This document shows positions 8,298 through 16,063 of a DNA stretch of 64,000 bases, one piece after another (the first letter of the stretch is position 1; the number at the start of each line of letters is the position of its first letter). The notes beneath the pieces are model-generated. The model was not told the origin of the DNA, did no database searches, and was given only the letters and a program-made list of their open reading frames with translations. This DNA is from Shouchella patagoniensis (GTDB taxonomy: Bacteria > Bacillota > Bacilli > Bacillales > Bacillaceae_D): the NCBI RefSeq assembly GCF_002019705.1, contig NZ_KV917377.1, positions 308,565-372,564 of the forward strand, in the 5' to 3' direction. The translations under genes were made by a program, and so were the position numbers.

Positions 8298-8311
8298 TAC
8301 AGCAGGAGTAG
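8298..8311. repeat. Left attachment-site half (attL-like)
   Basis: TACAGCAGGAGTAG. Together with 14497-14510 (TACAGCGGGAGTAG) it flanks the element. It lies within permease codons T-P-A-V. The exact crossover dinucleotide cannot be fixed from sequence. Confidence 0.65.
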
Positions 8312-8346
8312 TGGAAGATACAAAAAAGAGGTCATTGTCTCGCTAT

Positions 8347-9789
8347 CTATCTGAATATAAAATTAGAAAGTGCTAATACTCGCTTGGAATGCGTCCTTCG
8401 TTTACCGTTCTCTGCATTAACCTCAAACCTTTCTAACAAGAGCATAACTGCTTGCTTTTTCTCCATAGGTTCTAATTGATTCCAGTTAGTTAAAAAGTTA
8501 GAAAGGATAGCAACGACTTGAACAGGGGAGTGGTTTAGGGGGGGCTTCGCTTCTACACGTAATAGTTCATTTTCTAATTCTTCATATCTTTTTCGATCTT
8601 GATTCATGTGCTCGCGTAGATCATTTAATGAGATAACGTCATCCGCATAGGCCATTTGCCATTTCTTTTTTCGTTCTTTAATTGCTTGCATTTGTTTTCT
8701 AATCTGAGCGACTCGCTGGTTTACTCCACTATTTTCTTGATCGACTGAAGCTGCAATTTCATTGGCTTCATCGAACTGGCTAACAAGAAGTAATTGCAGT
8801 TCATTAAGAAAACGCTTCTCGACATTTTGTTCACTAATAATAGGAAGGTCGCATTTACGTTCTCTTTGATTTGTGCAAACCAGATAAGTGTATGTGGTTT
8901 GATTTGTTGTTTTGCGCATTCTACCTTTTAACGAAGCGCCGCAACGACCACATTTAAGGGTTCCTGTAAAAATGTAAGTAGAGGAGACCGCTTTTGCTGA
9001 GACTTTACTTTTGGCAGAGCGCAAGTCCATTAACCGTTCATAACGCTCTTTAGAAACGATGCCATCACAAAAGCCTTCGTACACTTTTCCTCCCCATTGT
9101 AATGCTCCGTATGCGATAGGGTTTTTTAAGATATCTCTTACAGTTTTAGCAGAAAACGAATTTCCTAATCGGGTTTTCTTTTTTAACCCATGATTTAAGA
9201 TGATCGAGATCGCATTGTCGCCTTTAAAATCTTCATAGAGATCGTACATGTATTCATAGAGGCTTAGTTCATCGGGGTTAATTTGGAGCCTAGAATGTTT
9301 ATCAAGCTTGTAACCGAAAGGAGCAGGACCTCCTGGCCAGCGCCCCTCCTCAACCATTTGTTCCATTCCTAATTTAACACGGTCAGCCAAATTTTCACGT
9401 TCCCACTGTGCAACCGCTGCAACTAATGTAATAAAGAGTCTACCCGTAGGAGTAGTCGTATCAAATACCTCAGTCGCTGATTTAAACATACAGCCATGCT
9501 TCTCAAACCGTTCGAGTAAATGGTAAAGGTCCATAACGGATCTAGTGAGACGGTCTAACTTGTACACGAGTACAACTTCAATTTTACATTCAGAAATATC
9601 ATTTAGCATACGTTGCAATTCAGGTCGCCCCGTATCCTTAGCAGAGCGCCCTTCATCAACATAATAATCAACGGTTTCCCAGTCTTGAGAACGCGCAAAC
9701 ATTTCCAGACGTTCATGTTGTGCTCGAATAGAAAAACCTTCCTTCGCTTGCTCCTCGGTCGAAACACGCAAATAGATAGCTGCTTTCAT
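8347..9789 (-). CDS. Large serine recombinase (site-specific integrase)
   Basis: A 480-residue recombinase. The N-terminal resolvase domain has IYLRVSTEEQ with the catalytic serine at residue 10 and the arginines of LDRLTRS near 78-84. Residues about 150-250 form the recombinase domain (GPAPFGYKLD..). A zinc ribbon follows (CGRCGASLKGR...CTNQ..KCD, about 285-325), then a coiled coil (about 355-415). This is the architecture of phiC31/SpoIVCA-type integrases that need only short att sites. Its stop lies about 36 bases from attL. The upstream gene ends one base before its start, so the two are co-transcribed; RBS is GAAGGAG. It most likely integrates and, with a directionality factor, excises the element. 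Confidence 0.93.
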   Translation of the reverse strand: MKAAIYLRVSTEEQAKEGFSIRAQHERLEMFARSQDWETVDYYVDEGRSAKDTGRPELQRMLNDISECKIEVVLVYKLDRLTRSVMDLYHLLERFEKHGCMFKSATEVFDTTTPTGRLFITLVAAVAQWERENLADRVKLGMEQMVEEGRWPGGPAPFGYKLDKHSRLQINPDELSLYEYMYDLYEDFKGDNAISIILNHGLKKKTRLGNSFSAKTVRDILKNPIAYGALQWGGKVYEGFCDGIVSKERYERLMDLRSAKSKVSAKAVSSTYIFTGTLKCGRCGASLKGRMRKTTNQTTYTYLVCTNQRERKCDLPIISEQNVEKRFLNELQLLLVSQFDEANEIAASVDQENSGVNQRVAQIRKQMQAIKERKKKWQMAYADDVISLNDLREHMNQDRKRYEELENELLRVEAKPPLNHSPVQVVAILSNFLTNWNQLEPMEKKQAVMLLLERFEVNAENGKRRTHSKRVLALSNFIFR

Positions 9790-9790
9790 G

Positions 9791-10147
9791 TTAATCTCCT
9801 TCCATATAGAGTCGTCGTACTTCTAATTGCAACAGCTCTTCTACATCACTTACTTGCAAAATGAAATAATCGGCTTCATTTAATCGTTCTGGGTCATACC
9901 CAGTCAGGAGAATTTCTTTTTGTACGGTTGGAATATGGATTGTAATATCGTACGGATCAAACGGTCCTTTAGATAATGCACTCATTGTAACAGTGACAGC
10001 TGACAGTGAATCATGGAAATCCTCTATACGCTCAAAGGGGGCAGCTATGTTAAATGTTTTGTATTCTTCTTTTGTATTTACTGGGAGGAGTAACCATACG
10101 GGTAATAGGTCTCCATCGCGTTCTTCATAGTAAATTCCTATCTTCAT
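9791..10147 (-). CDS. Unknown protein co-transcribed with the recombinase
   Basis: A 118-residue soluble, acidic protein starting MKIGIYYEERDGDLLPVW and ending RRLYMEGD; no signal peptide, membrane segment or DNA-binding motif is evident. It contains mixed beta/alpha-type sequence with an LQVSDVEELLQLE helix near the end. The stop codon is one base from the recombinase start, and the recombinase RBS lies within its last codons, so the two are translationally linked. Its position makes it a candidate recombination accessory or directionality factor, but this is inference only; no family is recognised. Confidence 0.6.
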   Translation of the reverse strand: MKIGIYYEERDGDLLPVWLLLPVNTKEEYKTFNIAAPFERIEDFHDSLSAVTVTMSALSKGPFDPYDITIHIPTVQKEILLTGYDPERLNEADYFILQVSDVEELLQLEVRRLYMEGD

Positions 10148-10876
10148 TATTTATTGACTCCTCTATAGTTTTAGAAGCAAGTAAGTGTAATGATTTTTTT
10201 GTAACAGTTCGCAGTTGAAGATTTGTTCATTTTTTATTAATGGGCTTTGATTGAAAAAGAGACGCCGCTCCAAAAATATTTGCTAAAACAGCTGAAAAAA
10301 CCATTGTACAACTGAGATTGATTAATAGTCTTTTAATAAATGTATGATAAAGAGACGTGTTTTAGCAAAGTATAAGGAAACAAAGCGGACCAGTTCTTCT
10401 TATGACAGTATCATTGTGGATGTGGTCTGTCGATTCGCCTAGTACTATAAAGAACCTCATGTGGATAAATGAGAATGTATGTTTGTTTCAGATTCAAAGA
10501 AATTACCCTGATTAACAGGGTGGAAGTTTCGATAACTTAGAATTTTTAATTGTCGCTATTAATTTCATTTAATTAACCTCCGAATATTTTAATGATTTTA
10601 AACCATTTATATGTAACCTGATACTTTAGATTCCGTTAAGACATCCTTAGATTAGCAAGTTAAAAAGGTCCAAAAAGAAACGAGATACAAAGCAATGTTG
10701 GTATAAGAAGACATTATTATGTAATGGTCGATAATAAGTATGTATCCCACCTGTATAAACTGTTTAAGCGATAGTGAATGTGCTTGCTATAAAGTGATAT
10801 TTTTTGATGGGTCACAGTTTAGTTGGTCAGTCCCACCGTCTTAGATACATACCCTAACAAAAAGGAGGCGATCTAG
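10148..10876. other. Gene-free stretch within the element
   Basis: About 730 bases with stops in all frames and no open frame with a credible RBS. It holds the promoter region for the recombinase operon at its left end. A short hairpin (ACCCTG ATTAA CAGGGT, about 10505-10521) is the only structure noticed. It may be decayed sequence. Confidence 0.5.
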
Positions 10877-11005
10877 ATGGAGGAACGCGATACAAGCAAA
10901 CCATCGAAAGAGGCGGTTAAGAATTTATACAGATTGTTCATGAGAACCTCTGTCCCAAGAATTATAAAGAAACAGCAAGATGAGGCAAATCGAAAAAGTT
11001 CTTAA
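10877..11005 (+). CDS. Small basic protein, 42 aa, within the element
   Basis: ATG 10877 is preceded by AAAGGAGGCG at an ideal spacing, one of the best ribosome-binding sites in the window. The product MEERDTSKPSKEAVKNLY... (42 residues) has a charged N-terminus and a probable basic helix (NLYRLFMRTSVPRIIKKQ). No signal peptide. I do not recognise a named family. A weak hairpin at 11016-11036 follows the stop. The RBS is the main support. Confidence 0.5.
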   Translation: MEERDTSKPSKEAVKNLYRLFMRTSVPRIIKKQQDEANRKSS

Positions 11006-11613
11006 AGTTAATGCAGGACTCACTTAGATGAGTCTTGTTGGTGATAAGTTGGACAAGTTGATTAAGGAAGCTCTATCCTACTGGGCAATAAGCAAAGTCC
11101 TGTCAACAGATATGTTTTTACTCACTTGCTCTTTTTGATAGTCTCAACTTTGATACGGCAATGAAGAAGGCATATAGCTCTATGTAAGGACGACAGGTCA
11201 TACTCTCGTATCATTGGAAGATTGTATTTGAGTGAGACGAAATTGATGAGGGCTTATAGGAAGGCTCTGCAATGCGCTAATCAGATTTTTGTTTCTTTGA
11301 CTCGAACGTAGCTGAAAGGGAAAAAGCCGATAGCGGTAGAAACGGAACAACCTACAAAAATGGACTAGCTCCTAAGAAAAATTGTCCGCTTGCCAATAAG
11401 AGAAAAATTACAGACGCAATGTAGTATCGTTTTATCATAAGACTTACCTCATAGGAAATTTACGTTTTTATACCTTCAAACGTTTCATTACATAGTATCG
11501 TAAATTGATAAAATCGAAAACGTACTCTCTTGACAGAGCGGATAAGTTTCACTAGTGAGATTATGGTATGAGGATTAAGTTCCGAAATATTTGAGCCCTG
11601 CCTCTGCAGGGCG
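11006..11613. other. Gene-free stretch within the element
   Basis: About 600 bases with no supportable ORF. A hairpin GACTCA...TGAGTC at 11017-11034 could end the 42-aa gene, and GCCCTG CCTCTG CAGGGC (11595-11612) sits at the end of the next minus-strand gene. The rest looks like degenerate non-coding sequence. Confidence 0.45.
11595..11612 (-). terminator. Possible terminator of the 55-aa gene
   Basis: Perfect 6-bp GC-rich stem GCCCTG / CAGGGC with a 6-base loop just beyond the minus-strand stop; the trailing U tract is poor. Confidence 0.4.
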
Positions 11614-11781
11614 TCACACTCTTTTTTTAGGTGAAGCAAAGATCGTCCAAATTAAGAACACAATAAATGTTGTGAGAATAATGGCGCTCCAGCTTACCGC
11701 TCCAGGAAAAATAAATCTTAATACAATGCCCCCTCCAAACACCATCAGTGTTACTATTATAACTTCTATCCAGCGTTTCAT
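11614..11781 (-). CDS. Small two-helix membrane protein, 55 aa
   Basis: ATG 11781 follows TTGGAGGATTTAAA, a good RBS. The 55-residue product has two hydrophobic helices (about 5-25 and 30-49) separated by RFIFPGAVS and a basic tail SPKKRV. This composition and the RBS support a real gene and show that the plus-strand ORF over the same bases is a shadow. Family unknown; it is cargo of the element. Confidence 0.6.
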   Translation of the reverse strand: MKRWIEVIIVTLMVFGGGIVLRFIFPGAVSWSAIILTTFIVFLIWTIFASPKKRV

Positions 11782-12146
11782 TTTAAATCCTCCAATCTAA
11801 CTATAGGAGTATTTTACCCGCTGAAGAGTTAGTAAAAACATAGCTCTTTCATAATTGCAAAACTGTATATTGGTTGTTTACGTAGAAACTGAAGGGGGTG
11901 GGTTGAGGACAGCTAAGCCATCGTTTATGGTCTTACAGCTTGAAGAATAAAAAATGATAGAAGATAAAAGTCAATCTATATCTATGCGCATTAGCTATCT
12001 TCTGGCGTCTTAAATTCGATGCTGACCGACATAGTAGACAATGAATTGTGATTGATTAGGTGGCAGAGCATAAAGAAATTGATATGTCTAAAAGAAATGA
12101 ATATACAGTGATACGAAGGGAACAGTAAAAAGAAAAGGGTGTCGGT
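11782..12146. other. Gene-free stretch within the element
   Basis: About 365 bases without a convincing ORF. It includes the promoter regions of two divergent small membrane-protein genes. Confidence 0.45.
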
Positions 12147-12266
12147 ATGCTGTATTTTATTACTCAATTTATGACGTTAGGCCTAATAGTCTACGCAGTT
12201 TTATTCTTTATAATCTTTGTTATAATTATGGTAATCAAGTTATTCAGCAGAAATAAAAAGCATTAA
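12147..12266 (+). CDS. Small single-pass membrane peptide, 39 aa
   Basis: ATG 12147 behind AAAAGGGTGTCGG. The peptide starts MLYFITQFMT, is almost entirely hydrophobic to about residue 31 and ends LFSRNKKH, a topology typical of tiny membrane proteins or type-I-toxin-like peptides. No antisense RNA gene was recognised. Family unknown. Confidence 0.4.
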   Translation: MLYFITQFMTLGLIVYAVLFFIIFVIIMVIKLFSRNKKH

Positions 12267-12435
12267 CGTGGGATCCATGAATATAGAGCTGAAAATGACC
12301 TGTTTACGATCTTCCACCACGTTCTAATACGAAAGAGAATATTTAGTAATCGGGTACATAGAAGGAATCACTGCGTTAAGTGCAGTTTTATTTTTCGTGA
12401 TAAAATAAAGAAAATGATTTTAGCGAGGTTGTATC

Positions 12436-12790
12436 ATGACTAAACATAAGATTTATACAATGAGTTTTGCAAGTGTCTATCCCCATTATGTTACGAAGGC
12501 GGAAAAAAAAAGGACGCACGAAGAAAGAAGTCGATGACATCATTTGTTGGTTGACAGGATATAGTCAAGAAGAGTTAGAAACGCAACTGAGAAAACAAAC
12601 AGACTTTGAGACTTTCTTTGTGGAAGCTCCACAACTTAACCCTTCGCGTGATTTGATTAAAGGTGTGATTTGTGGCGTTCGGGTAGAAAACATCACGGAA
12701 CCAACTATGCAGGAAATCCGCTATTTAGATAAATTAATTGATGAATTGGCAAAGGGTAAAGCACTGGAGAAGATCTTGAGAAAGGAATAG
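12436..12790 (+). pseudogene. DUF2200 family gene with a +1 frameshift in a nine-A run
   Basis: Start ATG 12436 reads [25 protein letters not shown], the conserved DUF2200 N-terminus, but after the run of nine A at 12503-12511 the frame runs out. Reading on in the next frame gives [18 protein letters not shown]... through to ILRKE, the conserved remainder (stop 12790). With eight A the gene would be intact at about 117 residues. The second half alone opens an ORF from 12467, which is not a true start. DUF2200 proteins are small, uncharacterised and widespread. The indel may be a pseudogene mutation, slippage-based variation or a sequencing error. Confidence 0.8.
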
Positions 12791-12801
12791 TAAAAACAAA
12801 G

Positions 12802-12834
12802 AAACACTGATTTTATATTGATCGGTGTTTTTTG
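12802..12834 (+). terminator. Terminator of the DUF2200 gene
   Basis: Stem AAACACTGAT / ATCGGTGTTT (one G-U pair) followed by TTTTTTG. Confidence 0.75.
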
Positions 12835-12951
12835 TTACAAACAAAATTTAAACTTCGAACAAGCGAATGTAGTGTCTTGAGGAAATAAAGTAATTCTTTG
12901 ATATGATACCAAGCAATCCGAATACACTGTTTTATTTTTTTGGCAAGACCA

Positions 12952-13098
12952 CTAATTAAACCAAGTGGTTTTCAACCTTCCTACATAACGATAGTTAATA
13001 TCAACATGAACCATAATCGAGTAAAGAATCAAAACACCTAGTGCAAGAGTAGTGCTATGAATGTTTTCTTTACTAAAAACCATTCTAAAGAATTTCAC
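12952..13098 (-). CDS. Small membrane protein, 48 aa
   Basis: GTG 13098 is preceded by AGGAGG at 9 bases. The 48-residue product starts with a basic segment (KFFRMVFSKENIH), contains one hydrophobic helix (about 16-32, TLALGVLILYSIMVH) and ends in a polar tail. A hairpin ACCACT...AGTGGT overlaps the stop. Unknown family; cargo of the element. Confidence 0.5.
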   Translation of the reverse strand: MKFFRMVFSKENIHSTTLALGVLILYSIMVHVDINYRYVGRLKTTWFN

Positions 13099-13325
13099 GA
13101 AAAACAACCTCCTGGTTTTTGGTTTATTCTAACATAAAGCTAATTGAAGGGATGAATGAATAAAGGTATATAAACATGTGCTATGCAGGATTTATTACAA
13201 ATTTCACCAACTAACCATATTAAAATTTTGTAATATGGGTTGGGAAATGTCGCTATTCTATAATGTTACTGCAGATTTTAAGCTATGCTTATGCTGAAGT
13301 GAAAATTGAGGAGGATGATTTACAC

Positions 13326-14162
13326 ATGTTTAAACGTATGTCATCACTATCGACACTAACCTTATTTGCAATGATCGTGCTTACGTCTCAGCCTTCAGAA
13401 GCGAAGTTTGCTCAGCAGTCGATAACGATTATAGAATATCTTGACGTAGGTCAAGGCGACAGCACCTTAATTAGATCAGAAGATACAACGATTCTAATTG
13501 ATACAGGAGGCAATAGATCAACACTAGAACATTTAGAAGAACGTGGTGTGAATGACGTAGATTTACTTATATTGACACATGCACATGCTGATCACATTAT
13601 GAATGCGGATACAATCATCCATGAGATGTCGCCTCAGGAAGTGTGGATGTCAGAAACAAAAGCAACGTCTCAAGTCTATGAAAGGTTACTTGATGCGTTA
13701 ATTGAGACTAGCACGTTTGTGACATATCCAGAAGTTGGGGAATCGTACTCTGTTGGTCCGCTAGATTTTACTATCATTCATCCTTCAGGCCTTACAGGTG
13801 ATTTGAATGATGATTCACTGGGGTTTCAAATGGTAGCAGAAAATACAAGCTTTTTATTTACAGGCGATGCTGAAGAAAGAGCTGAACATAGGATGCTTGA
13901 TTCAGGTTTGGATTTACAAAGCGATATCTATCATATGGGTCACCATGGCTCAAACACGTCCAGTAGTGAGGCGTTTATATCTGCAATTCAACCCGAAGTG
14001 GCTATTTATTCTGCAGGCGTGGATAATCGTTACGGACACCCTCATTCAGAGGCTATCGAACGTGTGCAATCAGTCGGAGCGCAAGTACATGGAACAGCTG
14101 AAGACGGGACTGTAACGGTCAATGTAACGAATACTGGCTATATGGTTCAGACAGAGAGGTGA
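13326..14162 (+). CDS. Secreted metallo-beta-lactamase-fold hydrolase (ComEC/Rec2-like)
   Basis: I chose ATG 13326 (RBS GAGGAGGATG) over the upstream 13263 ATG because it begins a clean signal peptide, MFKRMSSLSTLTLFAMIVLT...PSEA. The 278-residue product then has the MBL core: LDVGQGDSTLI, ILIDTGGN, LTHAHADHIMN (metal ligands), LFTGDAEE, and MGHHGSN. This is the ComEC C-terminal-like subfamily of extracellular MBL proteins, often nuclease or phosphodiesterase-like. Its stop overlaps the beginning of a DUF3006 gene, a pairing common in Firmicutes. The protein lies within the recombinase element. Confidence 0.85.
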   Translation: MFKRMSSLSTLTLFAMIVLTSQPSEAKFAQQSITIIEYLDVGQGDSTLIRSEDTTILIDTGGNRSTLEHLEERGVNDVDLLILTHAHADHIMNADTIIHEMSPQEVWMSETKATSQVYERLLDALIETSTFVTYPEVGESYSVGPLDFTIIHPSGLTGDLNDDSLGFQMVAENTSFLFTGDAEERAEHRMLDSGLDLQSDIYHMGHHGSNTSSSEAFISAIQPEVAIYSAGVDNRYGHPHSEAIERVQSVGAQVHGTAEDGTVTVNVTNTGYMVQTER

Positions 14163-14167
14163 TAAAG

Positions 14168-14428
14168 GTGAGAGTAAAAGCAAATCTCGATCGAATAGAG
14201 GATGGTATTGCAACCTTATTAATTGGTAAAAAGGATGATGAATACAATCTAGCAGCCGATCAGCTTCCAAACGACGCTCTTGAAGGATCTTGGTTAATCG
14301 TTGAATTTGAAGGAAACAAAATGATTAATATTCAATTAGATGTTGATGAAACAGTAGGAGCGAAACAAAGAATTAATGAAAAAAAAGAAAGTTTAAATGT
14401 CAGTAAGAGTAAATATAAAAGAAACTAA
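14168..14428 (+). CDS. DUF3006 domain protein
   Basis: An 86-residue protein; GTG 14168 fits the AGAGGTGAT ribosome-binding site better than the overlapping GTG at 14159. The sequence (DRIEDGIATLLIGKKDDE, then GSWLIVEFEGN) is typical of DUF3006, a small beta-rich domain found next to secreted ComEC-like MBL proteins. It probably partners or regulates the preceding hydrolase; the mechanism is not known. A strong terminator follows and the element ends about 70 bases later. Confidence 0.8.
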   Translation: MRVKANLDRIEDGIATLLIGKKDDEYNLAADQLPNDALEGSWLIVEFEGNKMINIQLDVDETVGAKQRINEKKESLNVSKSKYKRN

Positions 14429-14463
14429 AACCAACGCTCCTTTGTGGGCGTTGGTTTTAGTTT
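14425..14463. terminator. Terminator at the right end of the element
   Basis: A 13-bp perfect stem (CTAAAACCAACGC and complement) with a 10-base loop, placed between the DUF3006 gene and the right attachment half. Confidence 0.85.
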
Positions 14464-14496
14464 AGGCAACATATTTGTTGCTACTGATACTTTAGC

Positions 14497-14510
14497 TACA
14501 GCGGGAGTAG
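14497..14510. repeat. Right attachment-site half (attR-like)
   Basis: TACAGCGGGAGTAG, matching the left copy at 8298-8311 at 13 of 14 positions. It lies at the codons for P-T-P-A-V in the truncated permease. Confidence 0.65.
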
Positions 14511-15142
14511 GCCAGAAAAATAAAGAGATACCATAGGTGACAACTAAGATAATTGTATAAGAAGCGGTAGCATTTTTCATTACTTTAGAAAAGGGACGAA
14601 TCATTTGCTCATTTGCGCCAATCGAGTCCAAACTACGTAACAAGGCAGTCATAATAGCAATAATTAAAAAAATATTAAACAGTTCTCCCGCCGCCACAAG
14701 GCTTGCTAAAAAGACGGTCTGGATACCTGATAGTAGAGAGCCTGTAAAGAATAGACCAACAATAAATGTCATTACAATAGCTGGTACAACTACATTTTTG
14801 CGAGCTAGCATAGTCAATACAATAAATACAATACCAACTAAATAGATCCAGTGGACGGCAAGGAGATCCATATTGTACCCTTCTTTCGTTATAGAGGCTA
14901 TGATAGTGTATGAAAAAATAGGAGTGTAGGTGAACATCAGGGTTCCTTTATATTAGTGAAACCAATCGTTGGAAATAACGGAATGGAATAACGATGTGCT
15001 GACTGTCACTTAGAACGATTATGAACGAATGAATTCATCACTGCTTAGAATGATGGATAATGGGTATTTAAAGGAAGAAGAGGATCGAAATAATAGGACC
15101 CTGAATAATGTGAGTCGTTTAAGCATAAAAAGAGGTGACGAT

Positions 15143-15493
15143 ATGAATAGAGGGAATATGTTTTCGGAGGTAGAGAAATCAACAGTTGGGTCAACAAAGA
15201 GAGTGAGTGTTAAGTTTGTAACAGAGGAACTAAGTGAAGAAGATGTAAAAAAACTAGTATCAATTCTTTTAGAGAATGTACGAGAGGATAACGATGTCGT
15301 TAATCTTTATTTATATAAACATGTTGAACAAAAAGAAACATTTAATTGTTATTGCCGGGTTCAGTGGTCAAATGATGAGGCTCAATCCGTGCCACAAATC
15401 CAATTCGATGAGATATGTGACGATCATGTTTATTTAAAATGGATGAATGAGCGTGGAGAGTTAAAAGAAATGGTTCAAAAAGAAGAAAATTAA
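15143..15493 (+). CDS. Hypothetical protein, 116 aa
   Basis: ATG 15143 is preceded by AGAGGTGACG at good spacing; the longer ORF from 15029 lacks an RBS. The product is acidic and soluble, with a likely helix ELSEEDVKKLVSILLEN and a C-terminal beta-like part (CRVQWSNDE...YLKWMNERG). No motif or family recognised. It has no close partner genes. Confidence 0.55.
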   Translation: MNRGNMFSEVEKSTVGSTKRVSVKFVTEELSEEDVKKLVSILLENVREDNDVVNLYLYKHVEQKETFNCYCRVQWSNDEAQSVPQIQFDEICDDHVYLKWMNERGELKEMVQKEEN

Positions 15494-15672
15494 AGGATTT
15501 ATATAAAATAGCAAATTTTGCTGGTTAACCCATTATTGAATAGAGGTAGCAGTTATTTATGTCGCCAATATTTGTAATGATATTGCGCTAAGTTCACGTT
15601 CTTTCTTTTAAATAAATCCTCCGAATAAGTTTGTCAATTTTGACTATTCATTTAAGGAAGGTGTTACGTGTT

Positions 15673-15705
15673 ACTCACAGACATTTTTTGTGAGTTTCTT
15701 TCATT
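15673..15705 (+). terminator. Hairpin with T-rich tail
   Basis: ACTCAC / GTGAGT stem with an 11-base loop and TTCTTT tail in the gap between two hypothetical genes; weak terminator for the 116-aa gene. Confidence 0.4.
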
Positions 15706-15778
15706 TTTGGTCGTATGGATCGGTATTAGGCTTCATAGGATAGAGGTAAGATGATGTTGAGAATAGGGCGGTGGTGCT

Positions 15779-16021
15779 TTGAACGTCGAGTTTATTGATA
15801 TTGACAGTCAAGAAGTGTTGCATCAACTAAATGGGGCGGAAGCAGAAACGTTTTTATCTTATGTCGCAACAGTCAATAAAGTCCATTTACGTATAAGTAA
15901 AGATTTATCTTTTCTTGGAGCGATTGCAGAAATCGTTTATGATTTGGATTACATCCGTGGGAATCCATCAAGACGCATCGTCATTCGATTAACAAATATC
16001 CAGATAAAGAGACTAAATTAA
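15779..16021 (+). CDS. Hypothetical protein, 80 aa
   Basis: The frame begins at TTG 15779 after GGGCGGTGGTG, an acceptable RBS. The product begins MNVEFIDIDSQEVLHQL and ends NPSRRIVIRLTNIQIKRLN; soluble, mixed alpha/beta. A good hairpin terminator follows within 10 bases of the stop, which supports expression. No family recognised. Confidence 0.5.
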   Translation: MNVEFIDIDSQEVLHQLNGAEAETFLSYVATVNKVHLRISKDLSFLGAIAEIVYDLDYIRGNPSRRIVIRLTNIQIKRLN

Positions 16022-16027
16022 ATAAAA

Positions 16028-16056
16028 GTGGTTGAGCTAATGAAGTGCTCGACCAC
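16028..16056. terminator. Bidirectional terminator
   Basis: Stem GTGGTTGAGC / GCTCGACCAC (one G-U pair) between convergent genes. Confidence 0.7.
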
Positions 16057-16063
16057 CTATTTA

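Larger units (their letters stand above)
8298..14510. mobile_element. ~6.2 kb integrative element with large serine recombinase
   Basis: The element interrupts a permease gene and is bounded by a 14-base near-repeat (13/14 identical). At its left edge, about 36 bases from the repeat, ends a large serine recombinase gene, the usual position for an integrase next to its attachment site. At the right edge is a metallo-beta-lactamase-fold/DUF3006 pair with a terminator. The middle has few genes. No phage structural, replication or conjugation genes are visible, so it is either a satellite-like element or the remnant of a larger one. The evidence is direct: the permease frames match up exactly once the interval is removed. 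Confidence 0.8.
14425..14871 (-). pseudogene. N-terminal part of the split permease gene
   Basis: ATG 14871 has a GAAGGG-type RBS (an upstream in-frame ATG at 14937 lacks one). The true permease codons run from 14871 to 14497 (125 codons), with about four hydrophobic segments starting MDLLAVHWIYLVGIVF and ending YGISLFFWPTPAV. Beyond the attachment half the frame continues into element sequence and stops at 14425, giving a 148-residue truncated protein with a foreign tail (KVSVATNMLPK...). The remainder of the gene is at 7278-8297. Family: a multi-pass ion-transporter-type permease of unknown substrate. Confidence 0.75.

Noticed and set aside
11591-11800. 69-aa plus-strand ORF
   Set aside because: The minus strand over the same bases encodes a better membrane protein with a strong RBS.
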